Source: Dendrobium chrysotoxum (lineage: Eukaryota > Streptophyta > Magnoliopsida > Asparagales > Orchidaceae). From it: a stretch of 64,000 bases of DNA. The notes below the pieces were generated by a model. It saw only the letters and a program-made list of their open reading frames with translations, did not search any database and was not told the origin of the DNA. The number at the start of each line of letters is the position of its first letter. Within the stretch, counting starts at the first letter, position 1. The translations under genes and the position numbers were made by a program. This document shows, in pieces, positions 1 through 11,100 of this stretch. The stretch covers positions 96,136,433 through 96,200,432 of the forward strand of contig CM034305.1 of NCBI GenBank assembly GCA_019925795.1, read 5' to 3'.

Positions 1-60
1 CATCTCTTCCTATAATGTCTACAATATTTTTTTTTTAAAAACTTTAAGCAACAATGAGAT

Positions 61-1615
61 CGATGTATCAGTAAAAAATAATCTTGATCGGGCACAAATC
101 TCGAGGCAAAATCAAAGATGAAAACTTCTGAAATTAAAATTGGGATCATCCAAACTCTGATTTCAATAAATTATAATCAATCTGAGCGTCTCGGAATTAC
201 AAACCCAACGATACCAAAATCTACTCAATCCGAGTCCAAATGGGCCCAAATCAAGGACCCGGAGTGCTATTAGAAGGTTCAAACATCAATTTGGATTACC
301 AAATAGTTTCCAAGCATGACATGCTTATAGTCGAATCAAGCGGCTCGACAAGAAGAATCCAACGAGCCTAAGATCATTGAATTCCGATATCATTAAGATA
401 TTCAAATACCTAGTAAACGGTCCACAATCTAGGGATTCAACATCGACCATCCATCCAAACTACTCTCCATTTACCCTTGATTTTTAACTTATTTACAGGC
501 GATGCCACTCTAGAAAATCTATAAATAGAGCCCCCTTTTCTCTTAAAAAGAGGGCCCCAAGAAAAAGGAAACAAGAGAGAGATCGGAGATCGCTCTTGCC
601 CCCTTGCTCCTCCTTGATCACCGCCCAGAGTTCCGCCGGACCACCGCCTGACACCCTGAGTTCCATCGGACAACTACATGATGTCTTGAGTTTTGCCGAC
701 CACCGCCTCACACCCTGAGTTCCACCGGACCACCGCCTGACGCTCAGAGTTCCGTCAGACCGCCGCCTAACTCCCTGAGTTCCGTCGGACCACCGTCTGA
801 CGCTCTGAGTTTCGCTGAACCACCGCTTGACGCTCGAAGTTCCACCAGACCACCACCTGATGCGTGGAGTTCTGTCGAACCACCACCTGACGCCCAGAGT
901 TCCTTCAGACAACCACCTAACGCCCGGAGTTTCGCCGGACTCCACCTGAGGCCCGGAGTTTCGTTGGACCACCACATGACACCCGGAGTTCCGTCAGACC
1001 ACCACCTGAGGCCCGGAGTTCCACCGGACCATCACCTGAGGCCCGGAGTTCCGTCGGACCACCACTTAATGCCCGTAGTTCCATCGGACCAGCATTTGAC
1101 ACCAGAGTTCCGTCAGACCACCACCTGACGCCCGGAGTTCCGCCAAACCACCACCTAACACCCGAAGTTCCGTCAGACCACCACCTGACACCCAGAGTTC
1201 CGCCAGACCACCACCTGACACCCGAAGTTCCGCCAGACCACCACATGACGCCCAAAATTCCACCGAACCACCACCTGACACTCGAAGTTCTGCCAGACCA
1301 CCAACAAACGCTAGAGTTCTACCAACTGACACCCGAACTTCCATGTGACGCTGGACTTTCATCCCCATTTGGCACTAGACTACAACAATATGGTTGATAT
1401 TTGTAATCTGATCGCCCTCAAGGACAAGTCAGCCCGCTGTACTCAACTCAAATTCTACTGGAATCATTTTCAACTGGGCTAGGCCTCGTGGTTTTTCCCC
1501 TTTCCAGGGGTTTTCATGTAAAAATCATGTGTTCTTTATGTGTAAACTAGATATTCGTGCAACGCTAAGACGTAGAATTGAAACTCTATCGCCGCGTATA
1601 TTCTAGCTCGGAACG
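61..1615 (+). mobile_element. Solo LTR related to the 18-28 kb Gypsy family
   Basis: The first ~450 bases and the last ~200 align by eye to the LTR at 18023-19079: the cttgatcgggcac and gagcgtctcgg blocks, the ctataaatag TATA box (519-528), and the gccgcgtatatt tail. No internal element sequence follows, so this is a solo LTR. GAGAT occurs at 56-60 and again at 1616-1620, and the paralogous flank downstream of cathepsin B copy B has one uninterrupted GAGAT at 29246-29250. That is an empty site, so the insertion is specific to copy A. The LTR is about 500 bp longer than its relative because of a tandem-repeat block. The TG end is degraded: the first TG is at 64. Confidence 0.85.
608..1372 (+). 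repeat. 30-bp tandem repeat array inside the LTR
   Basis: About 25 imperfect copies of a 30-bp unit, for example cccggagttccgtcggacca followed by ccacctga. The array lies 3' of the TATA box, so it would be in the transcribed leader. Because 30 is divisible by 3 and the unit lacks stops in several frames, it gives long meaningless open frames on the minus strand with a repeating Trp-Ser-Gly-Gly pattern. These are not genes. Confidence 0.9.
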
Positions 1616-1619
1616 GAGA

Positions 1620-1620
<1 letters not shown>

Positions 1621-1686
<66 letters not shown>
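1621..1686. repeat. (TA)n microsatellite
   Basis: Uninterrupted TA dinucleotide run directly after the right copy of the GAGAT target-site duplication of the solo LTR. The corresponding place in copy B (after 29250) is A/T-rich but not a TA array, so the expansion is specific to copy A. Confidence 0.95.
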
Positions 1687-1688
<2 letters not shown>

Positions 1689-2078
1689 TCTTAGAACTCA
1701 CACTAATACACATGTAGGTATCTTTCTTTTCACTAATATTTACTTCTCTTCTCTCTCAATGAGTCAGACTATTCTAACCCAAAAATTTCCTCTAAATCAA
1801 GATTACTTTATTTAAAAAAAAATGCAGTAAGACAGTAAAACAAAAGAAATTCTTAACATGCAATTATTTCATTTCACACCAATTTTATAGCAATTTAAAT
1901 AACATCCTTTATGATATATATGCCTATTACAGGATCACATAAGCTGAAACATCCTAGCAAATTATACTGGTCGTTTCAATTTGTGTGGACAAGCAACATA
2001 ACTTTATTTTTTTTTTCCTCCAAGCTTGGGCCGGCTGAGAAATCAAGCAGAAGCACCAATAGCTGCATCCATCTCTGC
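1687..2078. other. 3' flank of cathepsin B copy A
   Basis: AT-rich sequence colinear with 29270-29986 downstream of copy B, though copy B has extra bases here. It probably includes the 3' UTR of copy A. The former 12-codon C-terminal tail lies in 2043-2078, after the stop. No other gene is visible. Confidence 0.6.
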
Positions 2079-5000
2079 TTAGTTCTTTATCAAGTTCTTG
2101 CTTGAAGGCAACCCAGCAACGACATCCTCTTCAATGCCACATTCATTTGTCCCCCTTAAAATCTTGAAATAGCCATCCTGAACAGAAAACATAAAGAATT
2201 TTGATAGGTAAGTATTACCAAAACTAAACCATACACAAATTTTGCCAAGTCTTATTTTGAAACATACATCACCCCAATTTCTATTCCACTGGTTAGCAAG
2301 TAGCTGCAGGACAAATATAAGAGATAACAAAAGAATTGTATCAGAATTGGATTTAATTTGTAAAATGTAAAAGAAATGAGAGAGAGAGAGAGAGAACTCA
2401 GACCCAATAGTCTTCTCCTTGCTCACTAGTACCCCATCCAATTAACTTAACAGCATGTCCAGCTAAGACATCACCTGTGATATGTCTGTAAACTCCTGAT
2501 TTGTAGTGGGCAAAATCCTGTTTATAAGAAAATAAAAACCAGGTTACTAGCTTGAGTATATTTTATCATCAATTGATATGCTTCTACCAACTGTCTAATA
2601 TAATCATTTAGAAAGTAGAACTCCTTCCTTTTTGCCTAGTAGTAGCTTTCGTGCCTTGAGTAGATGACAAGGGTTCAAAATCATTCACTCTATCATTCTT
2701 AATTGTAGCACAAATTCATCTTACAATTCTCATTTCCTCCTCTTGATTGTTAATGATTTATTTGTTGTCCAACATGATGATCCATAAGTCTACTAAAAAT
2801 TCCCTCCTAATATATTACTCCAAAAGGACTTCCAAACTTTAACCACTCAAAAAATTGTTTTACTCCAAAATAGCTAATCCTATTTATAACTTATTTATTA
2901 TATATAATAGACCCAAACCTAATGAACCCATCATTTGTGGATAGCTTGGCTAAAAAAAGTAAATATTATTTTGTAACTACATGAAACTAACAAATGTAAT
3001 TGATTTTCAAAAATATTTTATAATTTCTAGCAACTAAATGGGGCCTTTATGTAGAATCTATTTCAATATTTTTCTAAGACTTTCGTGACAATATTTTTGA
3101 TGCAACTATCTATTTTATGCAACATAATAGTTTATTTCAACTATAGAGTTTCAATTTTCCTTTTTTTAATAACTTATCTAGGAAGACTAACTTCTCAACA
3201 TTTTATACTAGGAAATTATGAACCATTTGTAAAACATGTCATCATACCTCATAGACTGTGAATGCAACTTCTACAGGACCATTTTGATAAACCTCTACCA
3301 TAATATCGTGAACATCGTTGTTTATTCTATACGCATTGATACTGAAATGCTTGTTCTCCTCCCAAAGCAGGTTTTTCACATGACACTTCTTCATACATAG
3401 AGGTGTTGGATACTTTGGTGTACATCCGGGATGGTCACAGCCAATCTGATCGAAGTATGGGTCACACTGCATTTTATCAAAATGTCAACCCATATTGGAA
3501 ATAAACAAATGTTTATAATATCTTTTAAAAACTTTAACTACATGACTTCGCAAAAAATAGGACTTGGGGTAATAGCAACAAAAAAAAATTAAAATTTCAT
3601 AATGTTGGACCCAGGGGGTCATAAAAGTACCCCTCAAATTTAAGTAAAAATCGTATAAGATGGTGGTGAGACCTGTAATGCTTTATGACAGAATGTTAGC
3701 CATTAAAAGAGAAACATAAAATTATGTCAAGTGTTGCAAAGATAAGGATGCTTAGGTGGATGAATGATTTTACACTTAGAGACGAAATGAGAAACGAGTA
3801 TACGTGAAAAAGTTGGAGTATCTTTAGTGGCAGTTAAGATTAGAGAGAACCCCTTAGGTGGTTTGTTCATATAAAATGTTGACCTTTTGATGACCCTGTT
3901 AGGAAAGTAGATGTATTAGATCTGAATTATGTTAAGAAAGATAGAGTTAGACCTAAAAAGACTTGGTTAGAAAGTATTAAAAAATATTTTTTTATTAGAT
4001 TTAAATAAAAATTTGATCCTTAATAGGACACAATGGATAAAAAGGATTCATGTAGCCGACACCACATAGTGAGATAAAGTCGCATTTTTATAGTTGTTGG
4101 ACCCAAGGGGTCACTATAATCATAGTTTTTGACCCTTGTTGTACATTCATCATAGAATCCTTATCTTCCTTCAAAATTTATTTAAAAGATGACACATAAA
4201 CAAAAAAAATAAAAATAGTGAAATCATTGCATCACAGTTTTAAAGAAGAAATCTTTTTGGAAAATATAATAAAGAAAATAATGAGATATATTAAAATTAA
4301 TCTAAAAGTTGAAGTGGAGTTAAATCTCAAGAAGATGCATGAGAATAATTTAACATCCCAAACTCTTGACTATCGAGATATTGTTCGCTTTGGCCTGAGG
4401 GCCTCACGGTTTTATCATGTTAGTGTAACTTCCCAAGAGGTCACCCATCCCAGGATTTCTTTGTAAGCCTGCTTAATTGTGGAGTTTCCTTAATGAAATT
4501 GAAACCATTACATCAAAATGCGCCTTGATGTTTAAGAGTTTAACTTCTTTTACTTAAGGGGTTTCATAATCTCTCCCACTTAAGTAACTTACTTCCTCGT
4601 CAACATCTTTATCTCAGAATCATCCACTAGGAAGATAGAATTTTATGGGTGGTCTCTACAAATTTAAGTGGTGACTCTCATCACGTAGCACTTTGTCCCA
4701 TACTAGGTTCAAGAGGTGGCTCCTATAGCGTAGCACTTTATTTTGTATGACACTTAATTCTCATCTTCTAGTTGGCATATTGCTCTGATCCCATTTGTAA
4801 TAGTCTAAACTCTTAACTATGAAGATATTGTCCACTTTGCCCTAAGGGCCTCACAGTTTTGTCTTATTGGTGTAACTTCCCAAGACGTCATCCATCCAAG
4901 GATTTCTCTGGGATGAGCACGCTTAACTACAGTGTTTCTAAATAAAATTTCAACCACTATACCAAAAGGCACCTCGATATTTAAGAGTTTGACTTCTTTT

Positions 5001-5097
5001 ACTTAATGATTTCACAATAAAAGAAAAAGGGAAAGTGTATAGCGACTTTTGCGAGATGAGGAAAGGATGCCCTAGGTTTTCATTGCCTACTTAAATG

Positions 5098-5147
<50 letters not shown>

Positions 5148-8100
5148 AAGGAGTGGGAGAATAGAAAGGAGCGAGAAAAATCATAAAATTTAGGGTATTG
5201 GAAGAATATTTGAAGCTGAGGGAGGCTGTTATGTCCATCGTGTGCAAAGGAGGCGAGTTGCACTACTTTGCGATAGGAAGGAAAGCCGACTTGGCTTGTT
5301 CGTGCAAAAGACCTTGACCGAACCGGTCGAAGTTATAACACATAAAGCTTTGGACATAGATGAGGGGCCAACTGAAATTTAGAATTAGACTAGTTTGGCT
5401 GATACATTTTTTTAATAGAATTTTGATAACTAGGAGAATGCCAAATGCTTGGAGAAGAAGAATTTTAATATCAATATTGACAAACAAACAAAAAGTTTAG
5501 AATTTTAATAATACAAAGAATCAAATTTATGAGTCATAAAATGAGTTATGAGAGAGGATAATGGAACATAGAAAATTTATTTCGATATTGAAGAATAAGT
5601 TTAGTTTTACGCCAAGAAGATCCACAATTGATATGCTTTTTGTGCTAAGATGATTAATGAAAAAAATTAAAGAATAAATAAATGATCTTCATATGGTGTT
5701 ATGTTTCTTAAGAAGCAAAATGGGTAAACAAATGGTAAATTGAATAAAATTTGAGCAAAAAAAAAAATTTCACACAATAAATTTAAGGCCTCATGCAACA
5801 ATTAGTAGAAATGAATAAAGAATGAGGATTCATAAAATAAACCCCCAATACTTCACATAAAGATAATGATAATGATGTTGCTGATGATGATATTCTTACA
5901 TAAAAATATGAGTTGCTCCATAAATTGGTCCATATTATCATGAAATCATAGAGAAATTACAAATACAAAAATGGTGATTTCTTAGAGCATTTCTCATATA
6001 ATCTAAACTACTTCTAAAAAAATTAAGCAAGAGAAAGGCATAACCAAATGAAGACCAAGTAATTCAACCTCACTTTGCTTCCCTCTTAAGAAGTTTACAT
6101 ATTTAATCAATTAATTTTTTTACCAGCATCAACTGTATTATATTGCCAATACCTAATCAGCATCCAACAAAGAGTAAAGGCTTCTTGTTGATTCTTCAAA
6201 TTCTTAAGATATAATTTTCTAGCTTCTAGTAATTATTAACTTCTTTCAATGAAATATTAAAATTAATATACATTAGTCAAATCCTCTACTGAGATACAAA
6301 CACCGTTGAAACTGAAACAGAACATTCTTAAACTTTCTTTGGGACGGCTTTCTTATTGCTTCTTAAAGTAGCTTTTTAGTACGAAAAATTTGAATTTTGT
6401 ACTAAAAAAATGCTTTAAGAAGCACTAAAAAAGCCATCCCAAATGAAGCTAACAATAGTTGATTCCAAGCAAGCTATGTTGAGGAAGTGAGACAACTGCT
6501 TACCTCCTCAGTCACAACACCATGTTTAACAAAGTAGCGCCAAGCAGATATAGGATAACCTCCAGCACAACCAAACCCGCACAAAAACCCGCAACATGCT
6601 AGAAGGTCATTAACAGACAGAGAAATATTCTGCAATGTCCAAATAATATTAGTTTAAGTACTGTAGAGCACAATGATCGATCATGGCATAAGAGACAAAT
6701 GCATAAATAACAACCAACAAATCTATTAGTAATGGAGATCTAAGTATCTAACCACGCCAAAATGAATGCAGAAGCGATCAGATAGAGCCTCCACTGCACC
6801 AAAAGCCCAACAAGAACCACAGTGTCCCTACAATCACATAATCACTCCATTAGAATACTACAGCATTACAATCGTCATGCGAATTACAACTGCTACAAAC
6901 AAGAAGAAAAACCTACCTGATCTTTAGACCAAGTTGGTGATGAATAGAATTAGGCAAAAAGGCAACCAAGAAAGGTCAGTATGCTGTTCAAATAAGAACT
7001 ATCATGCCAAGAAATTTTAATGGCAACTTACCAAGTATTCTCGCAATAGTGCTGCATTGAGACCAAGTCCTTCTAGCATCAAATTCTTTAGGCAAATTCA
7101 AAGGTCTGGCATGCGTTTTGACAGGAATATTGTCTAAAATATTGCGAGGAGTCTGTTTTACCCCAAGAATATATTTGAATTGGCTAACCTACATAAGCAG
7201 CATAAGTTACCATTTGGAAACTAATCTTGATCTAGTTATTTTTGAATTTCACATGATATCGTGGTTAAGATGGTGCTGCTGAACTCACTGTGTAATTGGA
7301 GAAGCGAGTGTTGATGGCAGCTTTCCATCCAGCAGCAGGATTTCCATTGACCTTTTCCACGATTGAATCCTACATAAACAAATTAGAGAAGGATGAACAT
7401 AAGCTATGAGTATGGATACAAAAAATTGCCACCAAAATCAATGAAAGCAAGCGAAAAACTCACCTGAAGTATCTTTGACTCATAACTGATCTGAGGGATT
7501 GGTTGAGCAGCAATCACCTGTGAAAATAGGATGGATCAGGTACTGGGAATGCCAACACAATCACATCTGATTTGAAAGTAGCAGGAAGTAAACCAAGCCA
7601 TTACCAACTCGCAAAATCAGACAAATAATTCTACATTTTCATAAGAGCAACAACATTTGGCAGCCACAGGTTACTGAATTCTCCATGACAGCAAATCAGC
7701 GGGGCATAATGTTTTCTTAAAATGGGCATAATCTACAACCCCATCTTCCACAATTTCCATTTACAAATAGAGCATTTTGGATGAAAGTAAAGTTTAGGTT
7801 TAGTTAGAGATGACTTTCTTATTGCTTCTTAAAACAGTTTTTTAGTAATAAAAATTAATTTTTTACTAAAAAGTTACTTTAAGAAGCAGTAAGAAAGTCG
7901 TCCCAAACGAAGTCTTAATAAATTCTGCTTTCCAACATACTGTGAATTCAGATTTGATATATCTTGAGGTTCTTACATCCTAAAACTTGTTTGGATGTTA
8001 CTTTTAATCCAGAGTTAAATATTGAAAACTACTTAGCTGAGAATTGGTGGTCTTAGGGGGTTTATATTAGACTTATGTTTGAGGTAATTTGATTAACTAG

Positions 8101-11100
8101 AGAAGCTAATTAATCAACATTTAGTTTAAAATTAAAATAATTAAAGAGTTTGCTTGTGTTATTTATTGCTTAATTAGACTAATTTGGGTAACTTAGACTA
8201 TTTAAACTAATTTATCATATACTAATTAGTTCTTTATTTAATTAGGATAGCAATCAACTCACTATTTTATTAATTAATTACTAATTAAATTGTTAGTTCA
8301 TTACTTAAGTAGAGTATGTTGGAAAATAAGAGGCTATTGTAAGAGGAGGAATTCTAAAAGAGAAGAAGAACACTTGTAAAACTCACTTTTATTTCACTCT
8401 TACACTTCTTGATTTTTCTTCATACAAAACTCAAAGACACCACTACTAGTACTCCTCCATTATGATTGTGCCAACACATTTTAATCCAATGGCTACTATT
8501 GACTCTCTAGAATATTCTCCTATCTTCATTTACAAAAGTCATTAATTACATATTCTAGAATTCTCTACATAACTCTTTTTAGAATATATTTCTAGAATTC
8601 TCTAAAACATTCTTCATAAAATGAGACTCTAGAATGGGACTCTAGAATTTTCGAAGGACTTTTGCAGACTATGGGCTCAAATTAAAAAGCCCACTCAATT
8701 AAAAGGCCCAATTAATCAAGTTTAATTTTCAACACCCTCTCTTAAACTTGATTTGTTATCCCGAGAAAATGCTTATTCTTATCCTAATAAAATCTTCATG
8801 CTTGAGAGGGGCTTGGTGAATATATCAGCTACTTGATCATGAGTCTTCACATACTCTATTTGCACATCCTTTCTTGTGATGCAGTCTCTGATGAAGTGAT
8901 AGCGTGTGTCGATATATTTACTTCAATCATGAAAAATAGGATTCTTGGCCAAAGCAATAGCTGACTTGTTATCGACACAAATCTTTATTGGCTCTTCTTG
9001 TGGTAATCTTAGCTCCTTCAATAAATTTTAAAGCCAAATTGCATGACAGACACATGAAGTTGCAGCAATATACGCAGCTTCATAAGTAGAAAAGGCAATG
9101 ATTAGTAGCTTCTTTGACATCCAAGTAAAAATAGTGTCTCCTATGTAGAACACGAACCTCGTAGTGCTTTCTCACTCATCCAAGTCTCCGGTCTAGTCAC
9201 TATCATTATATCCAACAAGCTTGAAATCATTTGATGATGAACAGAATAAGCCAAAGTCGATCGTCCCTTTGATATATCGAAGAATCCTCTTGGCATCCTT
9301 TAAGTGAGTAGTAGTTGGTGCCTCCATATAACGGCTAATAATTCCAACATCATAAAGGATGTCCGGCCTAGTGCAAGTCAGGTAGCGCAAGCTACCGACC
9401 AAGCTATTGAAAAATGTTGGATTAACCATTTCTTTATTCTCCTTTTTTGATAACTTACCTCTACATTCCATCGGAGTGCTTATAGGGTTGCAATCATTCA
9501 TATTGAATTTCTTAAGTATTTCTTTTCCATAGCTTTCTTGAGAAATAAAGATGTCTTCATCCTTTTGCTTAACTTCAATACCGAGGTAGTATGCCATTTG
9601 TCCAATGTTCATCATCTCGAACCCTTTAGCCATCACATTCTTGGATTCTTTAAACATACTTAGATTACTTCCAGTGAAGATCAAGTCATCCACATACAAA
9701 CACACTATCAAAATATCCTCATCATTGATTTTGATGTAGAGGGCATGCTCATAAGAACATTTGATGAAGTTATTCTTAAGGAAATACTTATCGATGTGGT
9801 TGCTCCATGCCCTAGGTGTTTGTTTTAACCCGTAGAGAGCCTTTTTCAGCTTCAAAAACCTTATCTTCTTGCCCTTTGACTTTATAGCCCGATGGTTTTT
9901 GAATATAGACTTCCTCTTCAAGGACTCCATTTAGAAATGCAGACTTTACATCCATTTGATGTATTTGCCACCTATTTTGAGTTGCCAAAGAAATGATTAG
10001 CCTTATAGTTTCAAGTCGAGCAACAAGAGCAAATACCTCATCATAGTCGATGCCAGCTATTTAGTTGTAACCTTTCATCGCTAATCTTGCTTTATATTTC
10101 TTGACTTCTCCTTTGACATTCTTCTTTGCTTTGTATACCCACTTTACACCAATTGCCTTGTGTCCTATTGGAAGTGCAGTTAGCTCCCATGTATCGTTCT
10201 TCTCGATTGCCTTGATTTCTTCATCCATTGCATCCTTCCAATTTTTATTTTGCACAGCTTCTTGAAAATTCACGGGTTCACAATCGGCAAAGAGGTAAAA
10301 GAGAGTAAGATTGTCTTGATTCTCAATTACCTCATAGATTTTCTGTAAACTTCTAAAGCGTGGTACTTTTTTGCTTGACCCTTTACTTGAAGATGATGAG
10401 TCCTCTTGAGTACTTGTAGTTGGTGTAGTTGGTGGTGTTGTGGGCTCATCTCTTTCTTGATCCATCCTTGGCTGCTCAACTTCTTCATCCTTAAGGAAGT
10501 TGTAATGATCGTTATGTGGGTCCCAAACCCATTCTCCTTCTTCATTGAAGATGACATCATGACTGATGATTATCTTCATAGTGTTTGGATTATATAACTT
10601 AAAGCCTTTTGAGCTGGAGTCATAACCAATGAAAATGTACTTCTCACTCTTATCATCTAGTTTACTTTGTTGCTCATCGGGTACATGCACATGGGATATG
10701 CTTCCAAACACTCTTAGATGAGAGATAGCAGACTTCCTTCCACTCCATGCTTCTTGCAGTGTCATTCCCCACACACTTCTTGCTGCAGATCGATTGGATA
10801 AGTAAACCGCACATGCAACAACTTCAGCCTAAAATTCCTTAGGTAGCCTCTTACTTTTGAGCATACTTCGAGCTATATCAATGATAGTTCGATTCTTTTT
10901 TCTGCTACATCATTTTGTTGAGAAATTCTTAGGATGGTCAACGGTCGACGTATTCCATTGGCTTCACAAAATTCCCCTCCTCGATCAGATCGCATAGCTT
11001 TGATCTCGAGGCCGCTTTCTTTCTCCACAAAGGCTTTGTACTTTTTGGATACTTCAAAGACATCCGATTTTTGCTTTAAAAAATATACCCAAGGTTTCCT

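Larger units (their letters stand above)
4350..5025 (-). mobile_element. Cassandra-like TRIM retrotransposon carrying 5S rRNA-like sequence
   Basis: Two ~220-250-bp direct repeats (about 4350-4600 and 4796-5025) flank ~195 bp with no coding capacity. Each repeat holds, on the minus strand, a 5S rRNA-like block with the box C region GGATGGGTGACCTCTTGGGA (about 4430-4455) and AAGC(G)TGCTTA-type upstream sequence. TGGGATCAGAGC, close to the Met-tRNA primer site TGGTATCAGAGC, sits on the minus strand at about 4782-4793 beside the right repeat. The element therefore reads leftward and the right repeat is its 5' LTR. LTR-embedded 5S sequence in a terminal-repeat retrotransposon in miniature is the hallmark of Cassandra. 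Copy B lacks the segment: 32365 joins directly to sequence matching 5345. Confidence 0.8.

Noticed and set aside
493..1368. Several overlapping open frames on the minus strand with a repeating Trp-Ser-Gly-Gly-Thr pattern
   Set aside because: They are translations of the 30-bp tandem repeat in an LTR; the unit length is a multiple of three, so stops are absent by construction. No start context, domain or non-repeat sequence supports a gene.
4425..4500. A 5S rRNA gene (also 4870-4945)
   Set aside because: The match is partial and decayed and lies within repeats of a TRIM element; no complete 120-nt 5S sequence or terminator run is present.
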